Source of the DNA: an uncultured Lachnospiraceae bacterium
GTDB taxonomy: Bacteria; Bacillota; Clostridia; Lachnospirales; Lachnospiraceae
Length of the DNA stretch: 64,000 nucleotides
NCBI GenBank assembly: GCA_910576815.1
Contig: CAJTKA010000012.1
Span: forward strand, 16,676 to 80,675
Direction of reading: 5' to 3'
Program-made: the position numbers and the translations under genes
Notes under the pieces: model-generated
What the model saw: only the letters and a program-made list of their open reading frames with translations
The model's database searches: none
Told to the model about the DNA's origin: nothing
Shown here: piece after piece, positions 18,315-25,753 of the stretch
How positions within the stretch are numbered: position 1 is the first letter of the stretch
Layout of the letters: each line of letters begins with the position of its first letter

Positions 18315-18917
18315 TTACATCTCTATTTTGCTCTTTTTAGGACGCCTTACCGTCCGCACACTTTTCCCGGTAACGCTTTCCCGATATTTCGCGGCATTGC
18401 TGTCCATGATTCCGCCGACGCAAAGGCTGGCGACGATACCGATGGCAAAGCCCAGCCATAAGCTGTTCAGCATGATTCCCAGCAGCATGCCGACCAAAAT
18501 ACCAACGACCAGGTACACGCCCGTCCACGCTGTTTTGGGTTTAACAATGGAATAAGTCTCTACCTTTTCCTTGTCGATGCCGCGGTATACGAAGCCTGCT
18601 TTCTGCAAGGCATTGATCCCCTTATCATTCTCATGCTCCACTTTGGATACCACTTCAAATATGTTCTTGTGCAAAAAGGCCCAGTTTACCATCATGCGGA
18701 TAATTTCCGTACCAAGCCCCCTGTTTCTGTATTTCGGCATCAGTTCCACATTAAGCGGGATGGTTCCCAAGACCTTCTCCCCAGCAAAGGTCGCGGTTCC
18801 CAGCTGCTCTTTGTCACCCTTTCGAAAGGCAATATTCCATTCAGACTCCCACAGGTCTTCCCTATTTGCGGGAGTGATCGTAAGCGTATCGGATTTCAGG
18901 CAAAAATTATCTTTCAT
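18315..18917 (-). CDS. GNAT acetyltransferase with C-terminal membrane segment
   Basis: About 200 residues. The first 130 form a GNAT fold with the acetyl-CoA loop MPKYRNRGLGTEII and the typical late strand NALQKAGFVYRG. Residues about 130-175 (WTGVYLVVGILVGMLLGIMLNSLWLGFAIGIVASLCVGGIM) form one or two membrane helices, followed by a basic tail (VRRPKKSK). The enzyme is therefore probably tethered to the inner face of the membrane, which is unusual for GNATs. ATG 18917 has GGAG upstream. Confidence 0.75.
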   Translation of the reverse strand: MKDNFCLKSDTLTITPANREDLWESEWNIAFRKGDKEQLGTATFAGEKVLGTIPLNVELMPKYRNRGLGTEIIRMMVNWAFLHKNIFEVVSKVEHENDKGINALQKAGFVYRGIDKEKVETYSIVKPKTAWTGVYLVVGILVGMLLGIMLNSLWLGFAIGIVASLCVGGIMDSNAAKYRESVTGKSVRTVRRPKKSKIEM

Positions 18918-18991
18918 GATTTTTCTCCATTTCTGCACTGCATTTCGTTTCTAAGATCGCTGCTTCCTGTTTGTGCTGTTCCTATTATAAA

Positions 18992-20299
18992 CTAAAATTT
19001 TGAAAGAGGAAAGCGGTGATTTGCGGGATTATCAAGCACCTTTCCGCTCTCATCGAAACGCGAACCGTGACAGGCGCAGTCCCACGAGTGTTCGGCCGGA
19101 TTCCATTTCAGCGCGCAGCCAAGATGCGGGCAGCGTTTTTTTGTCGGCGTCAACAGGTTTTTGGTGGATTCAAACCCATTGACAAACAACTGCGGTTTGA
19201 GAATGCTTCTCGACGGACAAAAGACTTGCGCGAAATCATTTTTACTGCCGCAAATCATATCGCCAAGCAGCATCGCCGACACCATGGCGCCTGTCATCCC
19301 CCATTTACGAAAACCGCTCGCAACATACAGATTCGGCATGTGTTTGGAATAGTTCCCGATATACGGAATATCATCAAGACTCATACAGTCTTGTGCCGCC
19401 CAGTGATACCGCTGCGTCGCATGAGGATAATTTTCATCCGCAAACCGCCTCAGCTCATTCCAATTTCCACCGCTTTTGCCAGTGCGGTGCCCGCCTCCGC
19501 CCAAAAGCAGGAGGTCTCCATAATTACGAAAAGAAAAACCTGTCTTACTCTCGTCAACGTACATGCCCTCCACATCCTGTGCATTTTGAAGTGCAATCAC
19601 ATAGGAGCGGTGCTGATACAGCTTTAGGAAATAACTGCCATGCTTATTGATAAAAGGAAAATGTGTGGTGACAATGACCTGATCCGCGCTGATCTTTCCA
19701 CCGTCCGTGACAGCCGTCGTACCAATCATCTCCCGCACAAAGGTGTGCTCATAGATTTTCAAATCTTTTGCAATGGAGTATAAAAATTTCAGCGGATGAA
19801 ACTGCGCCTGTTTTTCAAAGCAGACAGCTCCCGCCGTATGAACGGGCAGCGGTAAATCCTCGGCAAATCGGGCCTCATAACCGATCTTTGAGAGCGCACG
19901 CATTTCATCATCAAGCTTTCTGCGATCATTTACCGCATACACATAGTTGTCTTTTACCTCATATGCACAGTCGATCTTTTGGCAAAGTTTTTTGTATTCT
20001 TCAAATGCCTGACGATTTGCATCCAGATACATGCGGGCCTTTTCCAAGCCGACGCTGCCAAGAAGTTTATGATAAATCAGCCCGTGCTGATAAGTGATCT
20101 TTGCCGTCGTGTTTCCCGTCGTCCCGCCGCAGATCCTGTCTTTTTCCACCAAAAGATAAGGCACTCCTTTTTCCCGCAAAAAATAGGCGGTGAGGATACC
20201 TGCGATACCGCCGCCTATGATCAGGACGTCCGTTTTGCAATCGCCTTGCAGTGTGGGGAAGTCGGGACGGATGGCTGTTTCATTCCAAAGTGATTTCAC
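18992..20299 (-). CDS. FAD-dependent oxidoreductase with C-terminal Rieske domain
   Basis: 435 residues. N-terminal DAO-type Rossmann fold with GGGIAGILTAYFLREKG, then a GTTGNTTAKITYQHG segment that contacts FAD. Residues about 385-430 form a short Rieske centre: CPHLGC and CACHGS supply the two Cys and two His ligands of a 2Fe-2S cluster. This fusion is known in Firmicutes as an oxidoreductase of uncertain substrate. The Rieske part is complete around the cluster but short at the C-terminus. It is a monocistronic-looking gene. Confidence 0.85.
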   Translation of the reverse strand: MKSLWNETAIRPDFPTLQGDCKTDVLIIGGGIAGILTAYFLREKGVPYLLVEKDRICGGTTGNTTAKITYQHGLIYHKLLGSVGLEKARMYLDANRQAFEEYKKLCQKIDCAYEVKDNYVYAVNDRRKLDDEMRALSKIGYEARFAEDLPLPVHTAGAVCFEKQAQFHPLKFLYSIAKDLKIYEHTFVREMIGTTAVTDGGKISADQVIVTTHFPFINKHGSYFLKLYQHRSYVIALQNAQDVEGMYVDESKTGFSFRNYGDLLLLGGGGHRTGKSGGNWNELRRFADENYPHATQRYHWAAQDCMSLDDIPYIGNYSKHMPNLYVASGFRKWGMTGAMVSAMLLGDMICGSKNDFAQVFCPSRSILKPQLFVNGFESTKNLLTPTKKRCPHLGCALKWNPAEHSWDCACHGSRFDESGKVLDNPANHRFPLSKF

Positions 20300-20522
20300 A
20301 ATCTGCAGTCCTTTCTTTTCTAAAAAATTTTCGTTTCTTTTTATCGTACCGCAGATTGTTAAAATTATTCTGTTTGGGACAAGTTCATAAAATAGGCACC
20401 GTTATTCCGCAAACAATGACTTGCAACCCTCTTGCTAAGGCTGATTTTTCATCCTGATCGTGAATTTCTGAGATAAGAAAGGTATGAAACATATATCAGC
20501 GTCTCCTTTTCCAATAGATTTT

Positions 20523-20536
20523 TGCAACCGGTTGCA
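20523..20536. promoter_or_regulatory. Perfect 14-bp LacI-type palindrome
   Basis: TGCAACCGGTTGCA is fully self-complementary with the central CCGG/CG step typical of LacI/GalR operators. It lies between the ends of two minus-strand genes, about 225 bp upstream of the Rieske oxidoreductase. No intact LacI gene exists in the window. Confidence 0.5.
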
Positions 20537-20541
20537 CTTTT

Positions 20542-21453
20542 CTATTGTATAGCAAAATCCAATCTGCCAAACTTCCTCAAAATATCCAAATCTCTTATGA
20601 TAAAATGACTGTTCCAATAATAGTTTCCAATCGTCTGCTCTGCCACGCACCATCGCTTGCCATCCGGATGGGGACTGCCCTTTTCAAAGGCGTCAAGCTC
20701 CTCGGCAGAAGGAAATGAAAATTCGCGCGTCTCAAGCAAAGTATCAATGATCTTATCCAGATTCTTCTCCACAGTTTCTTGGCACGTCGGATAAAAACTG
20801 CTTTCGGGAGAGTCGATAAAATAAATCGGCAGGGGCAGCCATGACGGATAGGTCTCAGGATCATATGCCTGAATGTTCAGCGCCACGGGATCATAATCCG
20901 GATAACCGTGGAGAAGGACCTGACTGCATTGGCTGTACCGCTCTTTCAGTCCTTCTGCCTTACGGTAAATGCTGCTGCCTTTGTCTGCATAGGTAAGAAT
21001 GAAATCTGCAAGGCGCTTCGTCACCCCGATATCGGCTCTGGCTGCTTTTTCAGGATCGTAATGAAACCACGGCATATGCGCATAATCATTGTTACCGGAA
21101 ATCCCCTGCATCCCCACCCAGCCGTCTTCCAATAAATATGCTTCGGAACTCAGATATTTGACGATACCCTCGATGATCCTGCTCTTGATGCCGCTTTCCT
21201 GATCGCCTGTCGTGTCCAGATAATCCAGCGCGATACATACGGTATAGGGCGAGGAATTGGGATTCCAGTTGTTGCACTCGATCTCGTAGCCGAAACCGCC
21301 GTCCTCGTTTTGGTAGCTGGACAAAACCGAGAGAAAATCGTCACAGCTTCCCTTTTCAAAAAGGAATTTCCAATGTGTGTAGTCGAGCGGTCTTGCGCTG
21401 CGGTAAACCAAGTTTCTTAAACGCAAAAATTCAGTAAGGGATAGTTTTTTCAA
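20542..21453 (-). CDS. Uncharacterised alpha/alpha-toroid (terpenoid-cyclase-like) protein
   Basis: 303 residues from TTG 21453 (TTTTGGAGG 7 bases upstream). I recognise no precise family. The segment SVLSSYQNEDGGFGYEIE resembles the QW-type repeat of the prenyltransferase/squalene-cyclase fold, and RIIEGIVKYLSSEAYLLEDGWVG looks like a second repeat. The DxDD protonation motif of cyclases is not seen, so enzymatic function is doubtful. It stands alone with about 80 bases to the DUF3788-type gene upstream. Confidence 0.6.
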   Translation of the reverse strand: MKKLSLTEFLRLRNLVYRSARPLDYTHWKFLFEKGSCDDFLSVLSSYQNEDGGFGYEIECNNWNPNSSPYTVCIALDYLDTTGDQESGIKSRIIEGIVKYLSSEAYLLEDGWVGMQGISGNNDYAHMPWFHYDPEKAARADIGVTKRLADFILTYADKGSSIYRKAEGLKERYSQCSQVLLHGYPDYDPVALNIQAYDPETYPSWLPLPIYFIDSPESSFYPTCQETVEKNLDKIIDTLLETREFSFPSAEELDAFEKGSPHPDGKRWCVAEQTIGNYYWNSHFIIRDLDILRKFGRLDFAIQ

Positions 21454-21532
21454 TGTTGTTACCTCCAAAAATTTGAAACTTATGTCATATCGTTTATAAA
21501 GCACCAAACTTATTTTGCAATCCCAGGATGCT

Positions 21533-21955
21533 CTACTCTTTCACCGGATTACATTTCACAGTCAATAATGCCTTACTATCCTCAAAATGCTCCTCGCTTG
21601 TCACTCGGTAGTGAATCCACCCGCCGTCACCGCAGGGATACTTGTTATCTATCACTTCCTGTGTGTATTTATAAAGTTTTTCATAAACAGATTGATACTG
21701 TTTATCCGACAGCCGCATCATCACCGTGAACGCATTGTCCTCCGCAAAAATATTGCAGATCAATTTGCCTTTGATTTTATGGGCAATGCCCCATCCGTAG
21801 TGATTTCCATAGGGGAAAACAACCTGCTGTTCTGTATGAAAAGCAGATTCCAGCCATTCGTTCAAAGAAGAAAACCTTTCTGCATTTTCACCGCAAAAGG
21901 CCGTCATTTCTTCTATGGAAGGTTCCATCTGTTTATTTAACATTCTTTCGTACAT
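21533..21955 (-). CDS. DUF3788-type protein
   Basis: 140 residues. Recognised by the pattern MYERMLNKQ at the start, FPYGNHYGWGI in the middle and YPCGDGGWIHYRV near the C-terminus, all typical of the DUF3788 family of small cytoplasmic alpha/beta proteins without known function. A GGAGG precedes the ATG. A degraded relative may exist at 23469-23693. Confidence 0.7.
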   Translation of the reverse strand: MYERMLNKQMEPSIEEMTAFCGENAERFSSLNEWLESAFHTEQQVVFPYGNHYGWGIAHKIKGKLICNIFAEDNAFTVMMRLSDKQYQSVYEKLYKYTQEVIDNKYPCGDGGWIHYRVTSEEHFEDSKALLTVKCNPVKE

Positions 21956-22006
21956 AACCTACCTCCTCCCCATTCCCAACCTCTCACTTTTCTTCGCCCT
22001 ATTCCA

Positions 22007-22834
22007 TCAAATCTTCTTTTGACAATTTTCACAATAATACACGGTTCCACCCAGAAAGTTTGCTTTTCGGATTTCATGTCCGCATTTGACACATGGCTCA
22101 TACAATGTATTTTTACTCAATTGAGTAATATAGTTCCCCTTATTCCCAAATAAGTCTTTTTCCGTATCCCGGCCGCCCTGTTCACACATTTCCTTTAAGA
22201 TTTTCTTTACTGCGGTATATAACGCCATAAAGTCTGTTTCAGAAGCTTCCCGCATGTCAAAGCGCGGATCGATCCCGGCATCCCACAATATATCCTGCAG
22301 TACACCATTTCCAAGACCCGGAATCCTCTGCTCTGTAGCAAGGAATGCCTTTGCGCTTATTTTTTTATGACTACCGGGATAAAGGCTTCTAAAATATTCA
22401 AACGTAAATCCATCACATAGCGGATTGATCTTACTGCTAGATGAAATGTAATAACCTTCCGTACATTTCCCTTTGGGAAATATATAGATCATTCCATACA
22501 TTTGTATTGACACAAAAACCGCCGTCTCGTCGTCAAAGTAAATGGCTAATTGATGTTTTTTGGGAAACTTCTTCTTATCTTCATAATATCTGGGGTATGC
22601 GCCATCAGCAAACACAATCATACAATCCTCAGTATCCATTTCAACCATGCCGCCATGATAAGTCGCTTTCTTAACAGCCTGTCCCTCCAATAAGTCTCCA
22701 TAGCCCTTAATATCACCATGAAAGAACGCGAAGCTGTGCGGTGTATGCAGTACTTCAATATCACTTATGATTTTTCCGCATAGGTTCTTCTCTATCTGTC
22801 CGGATATCGTATAGCTTTCCGGTAACTCTAACAT
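22007..22834 (-). CDS. Fpg/Nei-family DNA glycosylase with atypical N-terminus
   Basis: 275 residues. The family removes oxidised bases using the N-terminal proline as nucleophile (start MPELPE). Here the protein begins MLELPES, so the proline at position 2 is replaced by Leu while the catalytic Glu at position 3 is kept. Other family marks are present: the RIPGLGNGVLQDILWDAGIDPR helix-two-turn-helix and a C-terminal zinc finger (CVKCGH...CENCQ). ATG 22834 has GGGAGG 7 bases upstream, supporting this start. Either a subfamily with another nucleophile or a non-catalytic DNA-binding relative. Confidence 0.8.
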   Translation of the reverse strand: MLELPESYTISGQIEKNLCGKIISDIEVLHTPHSFAFFHGDIKGYGDLLEGQAVKKATYHGGMVEMDTEDCMIVFADGAYPRYYEDKKKFPKKHQLAIYFDDETAVFVSIQMYGMIYIFPKGKCTEGYYISSSSKINPLCDGFTFEYFRSLYPGSHKKISAKAFLATEQRIPGLGNGVLQDILWDAGIDPRFDMREASETDFMALYTAVKKILKEMCEQGGRDTEKDLFGNKGNYITQLSKNTLYEPCVKCGHEIRKANFLGGTVYYCENCQKKI

Positions 22835-22929
22835 ATCAATTCCTCCCAACGTAATATTCGGAAGCTTCCTGTGGACTCACTGTCATATAAATCCTCAAGA
22901 CACAGCTCTTTGCGGATATTATATCATCA

Positions 22930-22956
22930 AAACCCTGACACCCTATGTCATGGTTT
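22930..22956 (-). terminator. Possible terminator after the VOC gene
   Basis: AAACC-C-TGACA and TGTCA-T-GGTTT pair over 10 of 11 positions with a 5-base loop. The sequence is T-rich on both sides (ATTCTTTTT on plus, TTTTGATGATAT on minus), so direction is uncertain. The only gene expected to end here is the VOC gene on minus. Confidence 0.4.
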
Positions 22957-23025
22957 ATTCTTTTTGCCTGCATTCAATCATCAGGTATCGCTCAAAACGT
23001 GAAATGCACTTCATAACAGCCATTG

Positions 23026-23418
23026 TTACATATACAGGTACCAATATACCCCAAATTTATCTAAAACATCAGCGCTGCATTTGCTCCATGGTAATTCGCC
23101 TATTACTCTATAAGCAGTACCTTCTTTCATCAAAAAATCATATGCCTTTTTCACTTCTTCTTCCGTCGCAAACCCAATCCCTAAACTCACAGTCGGAGAA
23201 ATCCTATTTGTCACCTGCATGTGCATATCTGCAACCAGCTTCTCATTATTGTGTTCACTGACAGCAAAAATCGTCACTCCGTCTTTTTGCAATTCAGCAT
23301 GCATATATGTCCCATCCGGAAATTTCTCATAATAGCCTAATGTCATGCCAAAAGCCTTTTGATAAAACACTACTGCTTCCTTTGTATTTTTGATATATAG
23401 GGTTGCGCCAAGTGTCAT
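23026..23418 (-). CDS. VOC-family (glyoxalase/PhnB-like) protein
   Basis: 130 residues in the betaalphabetabetabeta repeat pattern of vicinal-oxygen-chelate proteins: TLYIKNTKEAVVFYQKAFGMTLGYYEKFPDG at the start and VLDKFGVYWYL at the end match the PhnB-like branch. Metal ligands are incomplete in sequence (no clear pair of His residues), so it may be a binding or resistance-type protein and not a glyoxalase. Preceded by GGAGG. A second VOC gene lies at 30648-31049. Confidence 0.8.
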   Translation of the reverse strand: MTLGATLYIKNTKEAVVFYQKAFGMTLGYYEKFPDGTYMHAELQKDGVTIFAVSEHNNEKLVADMHMQVTNRISPTVSLGIGFATEEEVKKAYDFLMKEGTAYRVIGELPWSKCSADVLDKFGVYWYLYM

Positions 23419-23468
23419 TATTTTCTCCTCCCATCACTTTAAATCTCAGATACCTGATTTTCATACTG

Positions 23469-23693
23469 TCAGGGAACATAGGGCAGCATCTCCCATGTGA
23501 TTTCTTCCAGTCGTTCTAACGTGTTCACATCAAAAAACATCCATTACGAAAACGCACTCCTTTGTTCTTCAAAACATTCCCGCTCCTTTTTCCCGAAAAT
23601 AAACAGGAATGTATATTTGTCATCATGGAGATCGACCGTGACAATCGTTCCAAAGTTGTCATACAGCACCTCCCTGTTTTCTGTTTCTTCAAT
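23469..23693 (-). pseudogene. Degraded DUF3788-like fragment
   Basis: The minus strand reads YDNFGTIVTVDLHDDKYTF followed by LFIFGKKERECFEEQRSAFS, an in-frame TAA, then WMFFDVNTLERLEEITWEMLPYVP and a stop. The amphipathic strand/helix pattern and codon use look like real protein. The order FIFGKKE...GKW-like end resembles the C-terminal half of DUF3788-type proteins with a deletion before WMFFDV. No intact start exists. It occupies most of the 329-base gap between the VOC gene and the 82-aa gene; the rest of that gap shows nothing. Confidence 0.5.
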
Positions 23694-23747
23694 TCACCCA
23701 CTGCCTATACCTGAGAATCCGTAACAGTTCAGCCTTCTGCTTCCCTG

Positions 23748-23996
23748 TCACGAGAGTCCATATTTGCTCATGATATCGTCCGGAATGGTAATCTCGTATT
23801 CACAGGTCAAGTCTCCGTGGAGTACCGCGCGCACCACTTTACCTTCCAGCGCTCTGCCGAGAAATGCCTCCGTAAAGTTCATAACGTGCCCCAAACTGCA
23901 ATTGCATAAAACGGAAGGCACAACATTTTCCGATAAAATAGTTTCTCTTGTCCCATATCGAAAACCTTTTGCATATCGAATCCCATATAATTTCAT
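23748..23996 (-). CDS. Small protein of unknown function, coupled to flavin reductase
   Basis: 82 residues. The ATG overlaps the flavin reductase TGA (ATGA), so translation is coupled. The middle, LCNCSLGHVMNFTEAFLGRAL, followed by RAVLHGDLTCEYEITIPDD, resembles the C-terminal part of larger proteins that use a Cys-rich LCxCSLG segment to bind a ligand. It may therefore be a free-standing C-terminal module or a truncated relative. No firm family. Confidence 0.6.
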   Translation of the reverse strand: MKLYGIRYAKGFRYGTRETILSENVVPSVLCNCSLGHVMNFTEAFLGRALEGKVVRAVLHGDLTCEYEITIPDDIMSKYGLS

Positions 23997-24562
23997 TTTT
24001 CATCCTTATGATAATAATCCCCAATCGCTCCCAAATACGCTCCAATGGAATGATAATTCCCGGAATAAATAACCGGATCAAACTGCGTCAGGTCAATGCC
24101 TCGCGCATCAATATCGATTTCTTCATCGATCTGTACATTCTTTACCCGGCAAAAAAAGGTCTCGGACTGCCCGGTGACCACCGAAGAGAGGACTTCGCAC
24201 TCGCAGACAAAACGGCTTTCGTCAAGCGTGGGCGCATCGACGCAGACCGCCTTTTGGTAGGTGTAGGTCATCGCATCCTTCACGCCGTCGTGACCTGACG
24301 TCTGCCCGAAATAATCCATCAGCGCAAGCATCCCCGTGCTGACAAGATTGATGCTGAACTGCCCCGTTCGCGCCACATTCTGCCTCGTTTTCTTTTCGCC
24401 GTACATACTGATGACAATCAGATACACATCTCCCTCTTCGCAAGTCTTGCTCACCCATGTGATCGGCGCAAAATCGGGGCTTTTGTCCTCGCTGTAAGTA
24501 CCGATGATAAACGCGGGCTGAACAATCATCTCATGCCTTGGCCCGATTGATCTCCTTTTCAT
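23993..24562 (-). CDS. Flavin reductase-like FMN-binding protein
   Basis: 189 residues with the FMN-binding split-barrel fold: AFIIGTYSEDKSPDFAPITWVSKTC, the KKTRQNVARTGQFSINLV strand pair and a late IIYSG/YHSIGAYLG-type segment. Family members bind FMN and reduce it with NAD(P)H for partner enzymes or metals. It overlaps the upstream XRE-PNPOx gene (ATGA) and the small downstream gene (ATGA), making a tightly coupled three-gene unit. Confidence 0.85.
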   Translation of the reverse strand: MKRRSIGPRHEMIVQPAFIIGTYSEDKSPDFAPITWVSKTCEEGDVYLIVISMYGEKKTRQNVARTGQFSINLVSTGMLALMDYFGQTSGHDGVKDAMTYTYQKAVCVDAPTLDESRFVCECEVLSSVVTGQSETFFCRVKNVQIDEEIDIDARGIDLTQFDPVIYSGNYHSIGAYLGAIGDYYHKDEK

Positions 24563-25158
24563 GCAATAACCGCCTCCTCGATCCTGATTTTAAAAATCAC
24601 AAAATAGACTTCTTCCTTTCCAACATATTCCTGCCTGATCATCGGGTATAACATTTCCATTTCTTCCCGCACCGCCAAAGACTCCTCCTGCTTAGCCTTT
24701 CCGCTTATCCGAATCCACCGTCTGGTATTTAAGTTATAGCTTGCCAGTTCCACATAAGGCTTTTTTATCAGTTCCTCATAAACGCCCTTGCGGGTATCTG
24801 TAGCCAGATACAGCGCCTTTTCATCCGCATACACAAATCCCATTGGCCGAAGCCTCGGCTTTTCGCCAGCGTTTGTCGCAAGAAAGCAGTAAGTACACTC
24901 TTGGATGAACCGAAAACAGTCCCGTGCAGATATCCGTGCTTCTTTCTCACAATCCTGTTGTATCTCGCCGCTTAGCAAAAAGTCGATACTGCACTCCAAA
25001 ATCCGGCTTAGCTTAATCAGCTTCTCGGTCTCCGGAAACGCGGCATCCATCTCCCAGCGCGATACCGTTTGTCTCACCACGTTAAGCCTCTCCGCAAGCT
25101 CCTCCTGTGTGATTCCCTTTTCTTTCCGCAATGCCGCTATCTTTTCTCCCGTTGTCAT
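24559..25158 (-). CDS. XRE regulator fused to a pyridoxamine-phosphate-oxidase-like domain
   Basis: 199 residues. 1-62: XRE helix-turn-helix (GEKIAALRKEKGITQEELAERLNVVRQTVSRWE). About 80-195: a split-barrel domain of PNPOx type (FIQECTYCFLATNAGEKPRLRPMGFVY; VELASYNLNTRRWIRISGKAK), a fold that binds FMN, F420 or heme. The fusion suggests a flavin- or redox-sensing transcription factor (inference). First gene of the coupled unit with flavin reductase. A tract of eight Cs lies 20 bases upstream of the start. Confidence 0.82.
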   Translation of the reverse strand: MTTGEKIAALRKEKGITQEELAERLNVVRQTVSRWEMDAAFPETEKLIKLSRILECSIDFLLSGEIQQDCEKEARISARDCFRFIQECTYCFLATNAGEKPRLRPMGFVYADEKALYLATDTRKGVYEELIKKPYVELASYNLNTRRWIRISGKAKQEESLAVREEMEMLYPMIRQEYVGKEEVYFVIFKIRIEEAVIA

Positions 25159-25237
25159 ATGCTGCTCCCCCCCCAGCCTCTATTATGGTCCTTTCCCGCC
25201 TACACGATTCATCCGCTTCGACGCACCCTCACACCAT

Positions 25238-25651
25238 TTAAACAGTGAGCGGTTCTTCCTCATAGATGCTCCTGACCATATCCTCAATGTCTGAAATGCC
25301 CTCCCCCGCGTGCTCCTTTTTGAAACGCTCAATCGAACCGTCAAAGATAATGCGCCCCTTCGCCAGCACGTCAAGCCCGATGGTCGGCTCGTCCAGATAC
25401 AAAATCGGCGGCTCATGCAACAGAGAAAGTGCCACTTCCGCCTTCATTCTCTGACCGAGGCTCAGCTGCCTTACCGGCGTCCGGTAAAAGTCCTGCATAT
25501 GCAGCATTTCCACAAACCGATCCACGTTCTTTTGAAACACGCCTGCATCGATCCGGTATATCTCCCTAACGGATGTTTTGGTGACTCCCTCCGTAAATCC
25601 GGCAATGATTGCGTAGGTGATCATACTGTTTAACGCAATATCGCCATACAT
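25238..25651 (-). pseudogene. Deletion-chimeric ABC ATPase remnant
   Basis: 137 residues. Residues about 1-30 (MYGDIALNSMITYAIIAGFT, then EGVTKTSVREIYR) look like the start of an ABC-2 permease. At EIYRID the sequence turns into the middle of an ABC ATPase (VEMLHMQDF, signature LSLGQRMKAE at about 63-72, Walker B LYLDEPTIGLD at about 84-94). It then jumps to the C-terminal GRIIFDGSIERF, omitting the D-loop/H-loop part. Walker A is absent. Two in-frame deletions explain this. It cannot hydrolyse ATP. It lies just downstream of an intact exporter pair but belongs to another ABC subfamily. Confidence 0.8.
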
Positions 25652-25696
25652 GAACTATTATAATTCCCATATAATGCAGCGAGAAGGTCTTTCACA

Positions 25697-25709
25697 TTAC
25701 ATCATGTAA
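25697..25709. promoter_or_regulatory. TTACAT-C-ATGTAA dyad
   Basis: A 13-bp palindrome with perfect 6-bp arms in the gap between the ABC exporter operon and the ABC remnant. It lies upstream of a TATAAT on the minus strand, so it may be an operator for the remnant's former operon. Confidence 0.35.
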
Positions 25710-25753
25710 CATTTGCATTGCGCTCCGTTACCTTCTTTTCAGTTCAAAGGGCA

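Noticed and set aside
23497..23724. Plus-strand frame in the gap after the VOC gene
   Set aside because: The minus strand in the same place gives a better protein-like reading (the DUF3788-like remnant), so the plus frame is treated as its shadow.
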